Assembly: GCA_022559845.1 (NCBI GenBank)
Contig: CM040128.1
Coordinates: 269,892,698-269,956,697 of the forward strand
Length of the DNA stretch: 64,000 bases
DNA from: Amorphophallus konjac
Taxonomy: Eukaryota; Streptophyta; Magnoliopsida; Alismatales; Araceae
Reading direction: 5' to 3'
A program made the translations under genes and the position numbers. Position 1 is the stretch's first letter, and every line of letters begins with the position of its first letter. The notes under the pieces were generated by a model, which saw nothing but the letters and a program-made list of their open reading frames with translations, did no database searches and was not told where the DNA came from. Below, piece after piece: positions 10,009 to 20,986 of this stretch.

Positions 10009-11281
10009 CTTCATGAAAATAGCGTCTCCACTCGGAACACTATCAAACATGTCTCCTCCGACGAGCTCCACACCTGCAATCCGATCGAGATAGGGGCACA
10101 TGTTCTTCTCAATCATCAGCTCCCATTCAAACGCAAGCGGAAATGAAAAGAAGACACCCAAGCGAAGCGACCACACTGTAGTCTCCACCGTGTCTTCAAA
10201 TGGGATGCTCCCCTGTTTACGCCGAGGAACCCACGGAGGGTGTTGTATCATCCCCTCCAGTCGGGTCCTCTACTTCCACACACACACACACACACGCATG
10301 GAAGGAAATAAGAGAAGAAAACGGAGGAGTTGGACAGAGGACGCCGACGCCGGGGAAGAGGAGGGGAGCGCCTCCTATATATACCTGGGTACGAGGGCGC
10401 ATCGGCGATGACGTGGGGCAAGTCGAAGTTGATGCCCTTGATGGTGGGGTGCTTGGAGATGATCATGTTGAGGGTGGCGCCGACCCCGCCGGCTACATCC
10501 ACCAGGACGTTGATGCCCTCGAACCCCGCGTAGGTCTCCAGCATCTTCTTCATGGTGATGGTGGAGTGGTTGGACACGCCGGCGTTGAACACCTTGTTGA
10601 ACCTGGGGTCCGTCCCTTGGTACTCGAACGCCGCCATCCCGTACGCTCTGTGGAACGGGATCCCCCCCTCCAGGACCGCGTCCTTCAGGTGGTACCTGCA
10701 CGCAGCCACCCCAGAAGCGACATGTGGCTTTCATAACTTAGGATTTTTTAAGGAAGTATGAAGAAATGTCTAACTTAGTGGAGTTAATCGATAAACTAAA
10801 AAGATTATTGGTGCTAAAACTCAAAATCCTCTCAGATACATGAACACAAGTCTGATTTAATGTATTACCAGCTCTCCATGAAAACCTTGTCCTGGCATAT
10901 GAGCGCGAGGGCTGCAAGGGAGACGCCGTCCTGGTTCCGGGTCAGGAACTTGCACACGGAGGCCAAGCCGTAGCGCCTCCCCACCTTGCCGTCCTCCCCG
11001 TCGAAAAGGGAGCAGGTGAGGATGGAGTAGCTGGCCAGGAGCCGGAGGATGCGGTCGACGATGACGGGGGCCTGCGGGTTGTCGGTGGGGAGGTGAGCGA
11101 CGATCTCAGCGGGGGAGAGCTGCACGCCGGGCCCTCCCCGCTTGATGATCTCCAGGAGGTCCAGCTCGATGGCGGCCTTGAGCGTCATGGGGAGGATGGA
11201 AGAGGTACAGAGCTGCACGGCGTAACAGAAGGCCTCCTCATCCTCCACCTCCTGAGGGTTCCTCTCCTGGACGGATGCCAT
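10009..11281 (-). CDS. COMT-like O-methyltransferase, exons 1-3 (partial)
   Basis: A caffeic-acid/flavonoid-type O-methyltransferase (class II plant SAM-dependent OMT; cytosolic, acts on hydroxylated phenolics in phenylpropanoid metabolism). Exon 1 is 11281-10869 (N-terminal dimerisation domain, ends ...KVFMESW). Exon 2 is 10695-10385 ([30 protein letters not shown]-site [18 protein letters not shown]). Exon 3 is 10073-10009, 65 nt ([20 protein letters not shown]). Junctions are TG^GTAATA, CAG^GTAC, AG^GTATAT, CAG^GTGT and AAG^GTGAGT, and the frame is kept across both introns. I chose the ATG at 11281 because family homology begins there; the ATG at 11326 adds 15 unrelated residues. Exon 4, with the catalytic His and C-terminal substrate residues, is absent: 84 bp of sequence and then the N gap follow. 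Odd points: DVAGGVG where most have DVGGGVG, and ICQDKVF where COMTs have MNQDKVL. The exact substrate cannot be told. Confidence 0.9.
10277..10296. repeat. (CA)n microsatellite in COMT intron 2
   Basis: A run of CA dinucleotides within the intron between exons 2 and 3 (10384-10074). Confidence 0.9.
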
Positions 11282-11386
11282 GTTGCGAGAGATGAGATGC
11301 AGCAAGGTGGTCAGAGAGGGAAGCAACTACGGCGAGGGGGAGAAGAGGAGGAGAGCGGGTGGGAGCTCTTGATCCAATGCTGCTGG

Positions 11387-11394
11387 TTATTATA
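11387..11394 (-). promoter_or_regulatory. TATA box of the COMT-like gene
   Basis: TATAATAA on the minus strand, about 106 bp upstream of the ATG at 11281. The same sequence environment (GGTTATTATA on the plus strand) is preserved in the relic copy near 12515, which supports it as an old promoter element. Confidence 0.55.
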
Positions 11395-11409
11395 ATGGGG
11401 TGTCCAGTG

Positions 11410-12384
11410 CCATAACGTAGAGAAGCTCTCACTCTCTCCCTCTCTCCTCACTTCTATATCATTAGGAGTAGGATTTCTTTGTCCCGCTATCCCCCTCTCT
11501 ATTTCTCTTTCGTAGCAGCTGAATAGAATTTTTACTAAGTCGAAACAGTCGGTCAGACTTCCTTCCTGCTCCCTCGCAAACATAACCTAACAAATTAAAT
11601 CATCACCCTGCGCCAAATCTCTCCTTGCCGTAGAACAAGTTGCAGTAGAGTGGGGGGCGGTGTGTTGGTCCGTGCCGGCCGACCCCTCGATTTCCTTTCC
11701 AGCTCCCTGCGACGAGAAGAGGGAAAGGTAACCGCAAGACGAGTAGGTTAGAGGAGCTGATGAGAACAGCGATGGTGGTAAAAGGAGAGAGCAGGCCTGA
11801 ATGATTGATTGGAAGGACCGAAGGTCTTTTGTGGGGGTGGAGGCACCGAGGCAGTGCCTGCATGATTGGAAGCTTGTTGTTCATACTCTCTGCAGCTTGA
11901 TGATGGCATACATTGATATAATGGAGGAGGATTAATTTTTTAATTAATGTGAAATATTTATGTTTTGTTTTGCAAGATTAAGGCAAGGTGATTGACATGA
12001 AGAAGTAAAAGTTGGTCTTCCACATGGGTCATTGACACCTTTAAAATTTAAATTAAGAAACCTTTTACGGAAGTGCTACGTTACATATTGCATGGATTGA
12101 AGGGGTCGTTTGGGGTTGTGTTTTGAGAGGGAGGAGGGATTCCTCATGTCATTACATAATTTATACCTACTACGCTTACCTATAGCTCCGTTGGTCGTTA
12201 AAATAGACTGGGTTATATATAATTACAATTTTGTGAGAGATTATATTTATTTCTACAAGTCGTAGGTAAATAGTATTTTTGACGTCGTCGTGGGAATAGA
12301 ATGATCCGGCGAAGGTAAACCGTAGGTATGAATTTTGGGGGGTTTAGCGCTAGAATGCTAAGAGATCCCTCCTCACGTCATCCT
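11410..12384. other. COMT upstream region; no gene seen
   Basis: Upstream (5') flank of the COMT-like gene. It has a CT-rich stretch at 11425-11455 and AT-rich DNA after 11900. From 12106 (GGGGTCGTTTGGGG) to about 12400 there is a possible 290-bp MITE: the left end (GAGGAGGGATTCCTCATG) is roughly inverted at the right end (GATCCCTCCTCACGTCA). The inverted match is imperfect and no target duplication was found. Confidence 0.35.
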
Positions 12385-12555
12385 GAAAGAATCCCATGTT
12401 ACTAGAGATGAGATGCATCAAGGTGGTCAAAGAGGGAAGCAAGGTTTCTTACTACGGCGAGGAGAGAAGAGGAGGAGCACGGGAGGGAACTCTTGATCCA
12501 GGGCAGGTCTAGTTCGGGGTTATTATATTGGTTGTCCATTACCGTCTTACCCCTG
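12385..12555 (-). pseudogene. Relic of a second COMT 5' end
   Basis: About 150 bp match the 5' leader and promoter of the COMT-like gene (11279-11410) in the same order: CATGTT, GAGATGAGATGCA, CAAGGTGGTCA, AGAGGGAAGCAA, CTACGGCGAG, AGAAGAGGAGGAG, CTCTTGATCCA, GGTTATTATA and TGTCCA. The start-codon position corresponds to 12397. After roughly 20 nt into the would-be coding region the similarity stops. This looks like the remnant of a tandem duplicate of the gene. The break may coincide with the possible MITE end. Confidence 0.75.
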
Positions 12556-12664
12556 ATTGGATTAAGTACTTGGCCCACTACGAGAATCTCAAGAACCCCC
12601 AGTCATGCTCGATGAGTATTAGCCCTTTGAGAACCTCTCGTTACACGTTATAATATGTGCTGCA

Positions 12665-12868
12665 TGTTAATAGAAGGCTGACTATGTTTGGGGTTTCTCT
12701 ATTTTGGAGCTCCTCTGTATTGTCCTTACTCTATTTTGTGGACTCCCTCGTATATGTCTTTCTTGCTGTCTCTTGACCCTATACACTTGTATATATAGAG
12801 CAATATAGAGGGCCAGTGGATGTGTGGTCTTTTGTCTCTCTTCTTCTTGTCAAACATGGTATCAGAGC
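12665..12868 (+). mobile_element. Ty1/copia 5' LTR and primer-binding site
   Basis: TGTTAATAGAAGG begins a sequence of about 190 bp that ends ...TTGTCAAACA at 12856. TGGTATCAGAGC follows at 12857-12868, the standard plant copia primer-binding site complementary to initiator tRNA-Met. A TATA-like run (TTGTATATATAGAG) lies near 12787-12800. The left boundary is inferred from the TG rule only. Confidence 0.7.
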
Positions 12869-14073
12869 ATGTGCCGTCTTAGAAGCCGCTGCTCCTGTGG
12901 GTCTATTGGGATCTCCCTGCTCGCATCGGCGTCTCTTTATTAGAATTTAGACATAGTCCCTGGGCAATAATCCCGTATTGGTTAAATGACTTGTGATTCA
13001 TGTGCTTATGACCCTGTGCCTGTGTATCTCAACATTGCAATTTTATGGATTCAACATGGTACGAGAGCATTGTCTTTGGGCCCAACCCCATATTTATTTC
13101 TTATCTAGCCACCTCCACCCAATTAATCTACACGGCCCATCTTATCAAGCCACCTTCACCCAACTAATCTACAAGGCCCATCTTGACCGTGAGGGACCTG
13201 TGTATCTCAATATCGCGATTTTGTAGATGCAACACCCTTAGGCATAGTCCTTGGGCAATAGTCACACCCTTGGATAATAGTCCTGTATTGATTAAATGGG
13301 TTGTGATTCGTGTGCTTATGACTCTGAACCTTTGCCTCAAAGATTGTTGGCCTCTCTGCTCCCCCTGCTCGCGACCTCGCCTGCCCCGGCCGGTCGCATC
13401 ACCTGCCTCCTCCACAGCAGGCACCAGAGTCTCTTCCCAGATCTACCTCTCGCTTTCTGCTTCTGCTCACCGCGAGGTCGTCTACCTACTCGTGAGGTCG
13501 TGACGTCCACCCAGCACCTGTCCGTACTTGTTCCAATGCCAGCCTTACACGCTAAGTACCCAGCCGCACCCTGCTGCATGGGTTGTAATTCGTTGCCTCA
13601 TCAGCACCCCACCCTTGTATGTCGTCCTGCTCGTGCCCTTCTCGCAACCAACGGTCGCCCTGTTGTGGGGTCCTGTACCTGGTCGAGTATTCTGGTACGT
13701 TATCTTTGCTTAACTCTTTTTTTTGGGGCATCTGGCTTCTCGGTGATTTAGTGAGATTTTCTATTTGCTGTTGGTTACTCCATTCCGTTGGCCTTGCCTT
13801 TAGCTTCTTTTATGAGGGAACATGGTCATTTGCCGAGCTCTGGGTACTATGTCCTGCTATGCATTTCTGGTTGACATATTTTTACACGTACCAGTGTTGA
13901 TCTTTTACTGTCATCTAGATCATCACACAGACATATATAGTCTATTTGGCTCTTTTGCATTTGACGAGATATCAGAATTGCTCAATGTTTTGAGAAAAGC
14001 AGCCATCAGATTTCTTTGTTGATATTCGTCTGATGTGGTGTTGCTACTATCAAGAGGTACGATGTCTAAACCT

Positions 14074-14111
<38 letters not shown>

Positions 14112-14141
14112 CTTCTAGCTGCTGTTCAAATATTGCTTATT
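12869..14141. other. Copia leader with internal duplications
   Basis: Contains a second diverged PBS-like phrase (ACATGGTACGAGAGC near 13055). There are also two copies of a ~100-bp segment (CATAGTCCYTGGGCAATA ... GTGTATCTCAAYATYGC) at about 12950-13060 and 13190-13320, and a local repeat of CCACCTYCACCCAAYTAATC at 13110-13170. A TA run sits at 14079-14110. The ORFs here carry no recognisable domain. Confidence 0.5.
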
Positions 14142-15002
14142 ATGGATGTCTTTGATGAATTACGAGCCATAAATAGTAGATTGAATGGGTCAAATTATTC
14201 TTATTAGAGTTACATTATGACACACTTCTTATGCGGTAAGAAGATGTGGAAATATATTGATGGTACATCACCTATGCCTAAACCTGGCTCTTTTCTTGAC
14301 AAGCAAGTTGAGTATGAGCACGCCTTAGACGAATGGCATGTCAATAATTTTAAAATCTTCAATTGGATCAATATTTTTGTGGAGCAGCCTATCGGCCTTC
14401 AATTAGCAAAATTTTCCACTGCTAAAACTGCATGGGATTATTTGGCTTCACTTCATACACAATCTAATTTTGCTAAAGAGTATCAACTTGAAGGTGAAAT
14501 TCAAACTGCTCGTCAAGAAAACATGTCTATTCAAGAGTTCTACTCATATTTCAGTGTCTTGTGGGATCAACTTTGCTCTCATGGAACCACAATCTATCCA
14601 AGGTAATTCTGATTTTATTCAGTATCGAGAAAAAAAGAGGTTGATCCAATTCTTGATGGCTTTTCGTGATGAGTTTGAGACTATTCGTGGATCTTTGTTG
14701 CATCGATCCCCTCTTCCAACGGTCTATGCTGCCCTTAGCGCGAGTTGATTGTCGAGGAGACTCGCCTTAAATCAGTTGGTTGTAATAGTGTTCTGAGTGC
14801 TGCTCCTATGGTTGCTGCCATCAATACCAGTTCAACCCAACTTATTGGCAAACCTATGGCTCGCATCTCATCTGATGAATGCAGCTACTATCATGTTAAA
14901 GGGCATTGGAAGAAAGACTGTCCTCAATTACGGGGGCGCAGTCGTGGACGTGGTCGAGGTCGTAGTGCTCCACCCTATCAACCACAAGGACATGGTGGTT
15001 GA
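14142..15002 (+). pseudogene. Broken copia gag
   Basis: Retrotransposon capsid protein of the copia UBN2/retrotran_gag type. It starts at the ATG at 14142 (MDVFDELRAINSRL). Recognisable pieces are WKYIDGTSP, AKTAWDYLASL, IQEFYSYFSVLWDQL, LIQFLMAFRDEFETIRG and a C-terminal zinc knuckle in ECSYYHVKGHWKKDCP before an RG-rich tail. It is decayed. TAG at 14205-14207 replaces a Trp position, the frame shifts near 14590, and there is another shift with a stop near 14745. The second Cys of the CCHC knuckle is Tyr. No protease, integrase or RT follows, so pol is deleted. Confidence 0.88.
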
Positions 15003-16649
15003 TGAACGCTTATTTGTTTAAATTTATTTATATCACACATGTCATTGTTTTGAACTTTAATGCGGTAATTATGTAATTTTACACGATAATTCTTGGTCTC
15101 ACATAAAAATGAAAAATTTTCTATAATAAGACTTGAGGCTTTTATTTTTATAAAAGTTATAATTTTAATAATGTGTTGTCTATCAAACTTATGAACAAGA
15201 GAGGGGTTAAAAGGGCAAAATATATATATTCATTGACTTGAATTATTGACGGACCTATATATAATTTTTCTTTCATGAATGGTTAACTTTGTGAACAATG
15301 CCACTCTTGCATGGGATGGCAACTGGACAATGCATTCAAGCATGGGCCTTCATGGCCTCGTGGCAGCCAGCAGGATTGCATTGGCGCACAGCATGGGCCG
15401 CATGCAAAAATAGTTCGCATGGTCTCTCTTCCCCCCCCCCCCCCCCCCCCCTCATGTGCAAGCGGACAGCTGTGTATAGGGACGCAGCCACGGCAGGGAC
15501 ACGTACAACAGCCTCGTGCCATTTCCTCCCTCATGTGCAACAACAGCAGCCGACAGCCCGCAACAACGGCGCACAGCATGTGGGTCGGTTCGTGCGGTTG
15601 TGGGCATTGAAGCAGCCTCGCCCCCTGAACCCTACAAAGCCGCAGGAGACCTCTCTTCCCCGGGGGCAATCATCTCTCCCCCCCCTTCTTCTTTCTCCCC
15701 CTCTCCTCCATTTTCTATATTCTCCCCCTCTTCTTCTTACTCCTCTCATCTCTTTCTCTCACTTCTTCTCTTTGTTTTATTGCTCTCTCTCTCTTTCTCC
15801 ATCCCCTCGCCGGCGTCGATCTCTCTCCATCTCCCAACTCCCACCGCGACACCCTTCTCTCCGTCGTGAGCCACCCAACCTGCAACACCGGCGGTCTTCT
15901 CCTCCTCCCCCTTCTCTTCCCATCGCAGTCCTCCTCTATCTCTATCTCTCTCTAACACTCACAGCGCCACGACAACCTCACTCTCTCTTTTATCTCTATC
16001 CCACACGCAACCACCGTCGCTGTCGCACCACCGCGGCAACCTGCCCCTTCGCACCTCCCCCTCCGTCTCATCTCCTCAACGTCTCACCTGCATCCAACTC
16101 CTCTCCCCCTCCCCTCCGAGGATCTCTTCTTCTCCAACCCCCTTCTCCTCTTCCCCTCTCCCCCTCCGTTCTCTCTCTACCTCTCTCTCTAACCACCATC
16201 GCGGCACCCCCTCGTTTCCCTCTTTCTCTCTAAATTACACCTCCGACCACCGCGGTAGCTTCCCCTCCCTCTTTTCTCATTTCTCACTCCCGTTCCTTCT
16301 CATCTTTGCTTCTTCCGTCTCCCTTCTCATACATCACGCCCGGTCCCACTCTCCCCATTCTCATGAATACACTGGCCGCGCCGGCCATCTCTCCCTCTCT
16401 CTCTCGCCTCGTCTCTCTCTCACAACCTCTCTGCACACCCTCCACGACCCACCTCATGTGGCCCCTCCCGCTTCTCCTTCTCTCCCCTATGAGCGACGTC
16501 ACGCAGAATGCCGGAGGCGGCGAAGCGGAGCGCGGGGGCTCGTTTTGCTGCAACACAGAAAGAAGAGAGAAGGGGAGAGAGACAACCACGGGAGATTGCT
16601 CCGACGGGGCGTGCGGGACAGATACAACGTAACAAGATATGTGGATTAA
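15003..16649. other. Low-complexity region, no gene supported
   Basis: AT-rich to about 15290. Then follows a segment with a 21-C run (15431-15451) and a local duplication of CTCATGTGCAA (15452, 15530). 15640-16490 is strongly pyrimidine-rich with CT dinucleotide runs. The 311-codon open frame at 15298-16233 is Pro/Ser/Leu low complexity produced by the pyrimidine bias. Similar Pro/CT-rich DNA lies inside the LTRs of the giant element (31575-33060), so this may be LTR-derived. Confidence 0.5.
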
Positions 16650-17120
16650 ACAGCCATTGCGGGAAATGACTCCCCGCGACCTCGGGGGATGGGAATAGTG
16701 CAGAATTTAAATGACAGCAATTTAAACGGCCATTGCGGGAAGTGACTCACCGCGGCCTCGAGAATATGACAAGATATGAGAATAACATAGAATATAAATG
16801 ACAGAAATTTAAACGGCCATTGCGGGAAATGACTCGCCGCGGCCTCGAGAATATGAGCAGATATAAGAGTAATACAAGATATAAGGGGGCAAAAATTTAA
16901 ACGGCCATTGCGGGAAGTGACTCGCCGCGGCCTCGAGAATATGAGCATATATGAGCACAATACAGAATATAAATGACAGAAATTTAAACGGCCATTACGG
17001 GAAATGACTCTCCGCGGCTTCGAGAATATGAGCAGATATAAGCACAACACAGAATATAAATGACAGAAATTTAAACGGCCATTGCGAAAAATGACTCTCC
17101 ACGGCCTCGAGAATATGATG
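16650..17120. repeat. 87-bp tandem repeat
   Basis: Six copies of a unit beginning ACGGCCATTGCGGGAARTGA and CTCGCCGCGGCCTCGAGAAT, then an AT-rich part. Unit starts are at 16650, 16726, 16813, 16901, 16988 and 17075, giving a period of 87 bp (the first copy is short). The minus-strand open frame of 207 codons is a by-product. Confidence 0.92.
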
Positions 17121-17125
17121 TGATC

Positions 17126-17767
17126 GCTAGGGGCCGGAGACCCCAAAATAAAGAAAGTGATCGCGCCAACCACAAAAGCGGGAGATGACGGGTTACTTCT
17201 TCCTCTCCCTTCGGCCGGCCGATAGAGAGGGCTTTCCATGGTTACCCTTGCAAAAGAAGAAACAGACAAATAACATGTTGATCATAAAAGATGGCAGTGT
17301 AGTATTAGTCCCTTGATGAAGAATAATGAAATCATGGCAAGACACACACCTAGTTGGTGTTATTTTTAAACCCCTCTCGGATACGAGTAGGAAGAAAATG
17401 TTATGATGAATGGGGGATCGTGCAAACGTGCATAAAAACGGATCTCCCTTATGAAAGGAGATGACAGACGACGGGATGATACATGCGATAGAAATGACAA
17501 AAGAGAAGGGGAGAGAATGGCTTATTGAAGGTGCCGATGGCGGGATCCGGCGGAGCTTCGGTAGCGTGGGGACGACGTGGAAGCAGAACGGATGAAGCTA
17601 GCCTTCCTCTCAAGAGCGCGGGCACCCGAGAAGCCGACAGAACCTCCCCCTACAAAAGACCTACGGGTTAGAAACGGGATCCGGCAGAGTCTCTCCTTCC
17701 TCTGTCGGATCTGAAGCCCCTTTCCCTTAGAGGGAGGGGGTCCTCTATTTATAGAGGGGAGGTTGCT
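17126..17767. other. No gene seen
   Basis: Unique-looking sequence with short ORFs only. It carries TCCTCTATTTATAGAGG near 17740, which is palindromic and TATA-like. Probably part of the same non-coding element as the palindromes that follow. Confidence 0.4.
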
Positions 17768-18203
17768 TGAGGCATCCAGGGACCTGGACACCTCAATATG
17801 GGGGCGTCCAGGACCCTGGACACCTCCATCAACACATTAAACATTTTTTATTTTTTGATTTTTAATATTATTATGAAGGCGTCCAGGAGACTGGACGCCT
17901 CAATATTGAGGCGTCCGAGATCCCGGACGCGCCCATTTCCGCCCACCGGAACCCCGCCGAAAGCTGTAGACGGTGGGTAAAGCGCGTGGTTTTGGTGGGT
18001 ACCCGTGACTCATGAGTGGGCGCGTCTAGCTGGCAAGACGTCCCTATATTTTTGGATTTTTCCGAAAGGTCAAATCGATCGGCGGATCGTGAGCGTCCGG
18101 GTGTCGAAAATTGAAGGCGTCCAGGCACCTGGACGCCTTCACAATTATTATTTTTTATTTTATTTTTTCACTGATGGAGGCGTCCAGGGACTTGGACGCC
18201 TCC
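17768..18203. repeat. Six dispersed GGCGTCCAGG palindromes
   Basis: Six copies of a 25-30 bp hairpin with GGCGTCCAGG on one arm and CTGGACGCC on the other. They lie at 17768-17795, 17800-17827, 17875-17901, 17907-17933, 18113-18140 and 18176-18203. The copies at 18113 and 18176 have arms that pair almost perfectly. Spacers differ in sequence and length, so this is a repeated structure, not a simple tandem repeat. Confidence 0.85.
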
Positions 18204-19229
18204 AAGAAAACCTGCCGGATCCCCCCGAAAGGCCTTCGGCAGTCATCTGCCAGACGTCTTCCTGGTTTCGGAATCTTCTGATACGTCTAATTGGTGGCGA
18301 TGCCGTCTGTATGCCGCATGATTTTCGCAACGAGGCGGTTTTCGGATGCCGAAGAAGTGTTACGTTACCCACTCAAAAGGCGAAAGAAGACTCAAGAATA
18401 GGAAGCACTCAAGCGATTCAAAATGCGAAAGCCACTGTGGGGCGTCATATAGTAATATGAGATTTTCTCAGGGTGATGTCAGGAATAGCGTGTCTACATC
18501 CCCTTCTCTCGCACAGACACGGCGGTAACCACCGCGTCACCACTGTCGCACGTCTGCACCCACCTCACGCGGCCCTTCCACGTCCACCACCTCTTTCTTC
18601 TCTCTCTCACTGTCCCATGCACACCACGACAGTCGCGGCTTCTCCCTGCCCTCCCGTCCGCACCCACATACTGCCGGCGTCCACCCTTTCTCTTCTCCCT
18701 CTTTCACACCTGCACACCGCTAGCGTCACCGGACAGCGTCCGCTCACGCCCCCCCGTCATGACTGCATAGCCGGCTTCCCACACCCAGCCAACCGGTCGC
18801 CCGCGACCTCCTCTACCATCCCTGCACTGCCTCTCACCTCTGTCTCCCCTCTCTCTCTCTCTAACTCTCATGCCCTCCACAGCGTCTCTCCCCATGCACA
18901 CACATGCCGCTAGCCCATGTACGACGAGCCCCTCTGTGTGTGTCTCTCTCTACCGTCTCTCCCTCTCTCTCTTATCGCGACTCTTCTCCCTTTTTCTCTC
19001 TAACTCTCGCCCTCTCTCTCTCTCACCCCTCCGTCTCTCTACCTCTCTCTCTCTTTCTCTCTCTATCTCCCCCACAACACACACGCATTTTTGAAATTTT
19101 TATTTATTTACTTTGTGTTGATTTAAAAACCGACCTTTCTCTATTTCTTTCTCTCTCTACATCCCTCTACTTTCTCTCTCTATTTCATGCTTCTCTCTCT
19201 AACCCCTCCAAAGACAACGCAAGAAGGGT
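18204..19229. other. Pyrimidine-rich region, no gene supported
   Basis: From 18480 it is strongly C/T-rich with CT dinucleotide runs (18850-19070 and 19140-19200). The 146- and 158-codon frames are Pro/Ser/His low complexity. Composition resembles the CT-rich part of the giant element's LTRs. Confidence 0.5.
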
Positions 19230-20170
19230 ATCACCCGCTCTGGGACGAGTGAAAAATCAAAGGCTCGAGGAGACGATCACCCCGACACCACGGCCGCGAT
19301 ATCCCATCGTCTTCCTTAGTGTTATTTTAGATTTATTTTTCATTGGGATTGTAAGTTTATTTTTGCAATTAATGTTGTAAAACTTGTATTTTTAATTCAA
19401 TAATATTATGTATTTTTATTTTCTCTCTCTAGATCTCTCTCTCCCTCCCCTTTCTTCTTCTTTCTCTCCCTCTCTTATTTCTCTCTCTACAACCCTCCAA
19501 ATGTCTTTAGTTAGATTTATTTTATGTCATTTCTTAGTTGCATATAATCATTTAAACTCGTGTTCCATTAAGAATACAAGATTTTCATTTCGGCAAATCA
19601 ATTCCTCTCCTTGGATTCGACTTGGACTTGCCTTAATACTAAATTGTTTATTTTAATTGCGAGTTCGATAAATAAATTTTAGATTGACGGCCATTGTGTT
19701 TAACGACGCACATTTCGGCTCGATCAATTTTTCAAAAATTGATCGGACCGAAATGTGCGTCGTTAAACACAATGGCCGTCAATCTTAAATTTATTTATCG
19801 AACTCGTAATTAAAATAAATAACGTAGTATTAAGATGAGTCCGAGTCGAATCCACAGAGAGATTCAGATTTTATGAATTAAAAATCTTGAGTTTCTTTAA
19901 AGCAAAAATAATAGACGATTGTTTTCTTTTGATTTTTAAAATTTAAAATAACATGAAATAAATCTATCTAAAGAAATGTGGACGGTTAAGAGAGAGAAAT
20001 GTGGATATTTAGAGGGAGAGCATTTTAATATACTAAATAAAATAGACGAAGTGGGGGATAGAATTGTGCGACCGTGGTGTGAGGGTAATAGTATCGTATC
20101 CTCGAGTCTTTGAATTACGAGTTGTCGGGGACAACCACGTGCACTCGACTAGAAAATCCGTTTCTCTTGA
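19230..20170. repeat. Large imperfect inverted repeat (foldback)
   Basis: Two arms of about 450-500 bp in opposite orientation meet at 19733. The inner ~80 bp on each side (19653-19732 and 19734-19813) are almost perfectly complementary and include AACGACGCACATTTCGG. Outwards the match continues with gaps: GTCGAATCCA on the right matches TGGATTCGAC on the left, CATAAAATAAATCTAAC pairs with CATGAAATAAATCTATC, and a CCGTGGTGTnnGGGT box with CCTCGAGYCTTTGA lies at both outer ends (about 19265 and 20080). There is no transposase. Confidence 0.85.
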
Positions 20171-20986
20171 GTCAACTTTAGACGAAATTTAGAGGGTGAT
20201 CGATAAAGAATTTAGAGCGATATTAGAGAGAGATGGAGAGAGATCATGCAAACAATAACACTAGAAGTAATTATTAATTGCAATAAACATACAAGTGAAA
20301 AAATTCCAACAAAAATAAATTACAACCAATCTAAGGGAGAAGAACAATATGAGAGGGAGAAGAAGAGTTCCTACGTAAGAGAAATAGAGAGGTAGAGAGA
20401 GGGGTAGAGAGCTAGAGAGAGAAGGGAGGGCCTAAACCTAAAGAAGTGAGGGGAAAAGGAGGGAATGAAGGCTATCCTACTTAGGTGTTAGATGCCCTCC
20501 CATAAGCCCTCAAGAGCCCCTTTCACAGGGCTAATATTACTTCCAATTCATGTTATTTTCCCCTTTACCCACACTCATTACAAACCACTTCCAACCATGT
20601 TGATGTGTCCACGTTAACCACCGTGGTCTGTTCTGCCGACATGGAGCATATGCCTTGTCAATGTCCACCACAGTATTTGATAATGCCAATTAACCATCTG
20701 CCATGTGCCATGTGAAGAGGTTTTGTCTGCCCTGCTGGCCTTGTCGAGTTGCCAACCACCGTGCCAACCATGGGGAGCCCATGCCAACGAGATCGGTAGA
20801 ACAAGAAGTTTCCTTGCGTTGTATAGAAGTAGCTTAGGCAACCTCATGTTTATATGGGCCCGCTCAATGTTTTTCTGGAACTAACGTGCTAGCTCCATTT
20901 AAAAGAGCGCATTTTGCAAATGGAGGTGCACTGAGATCAAAATCATGGGGTGCCCAAATCACTGTTCATCCTGTAATACACAAATG
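20171..20986. other. 3' flank of the pectate lyase pseudogene; no gene seen
   Basis: The first half is purine-rich (GAGAGA runs at 20390-20430). The second half contains no recognisable coding segment. The part adjoining 20986 may be the old 3' untranslated region. Confidence 0.4.

Noticed and set aside
11282..11326. Upstream ATG extending the COMT-like protein by 15 residues
   Set aside because: Family homology starts at 11281, and the extension lies in the leader shared with the relic copy.
12106..12400. MITE with GGGGTCGTTTGG start
   Set aside because: Inverted ends match only loosely and no target duplication was found; mentioned only as a possibility.
15298..16233. 311-codon Pro/Ser-rich ORF
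   Set aside because: Pyrimidine-biased DNA opens all plus frames; no domain and overlapping equally long frames.
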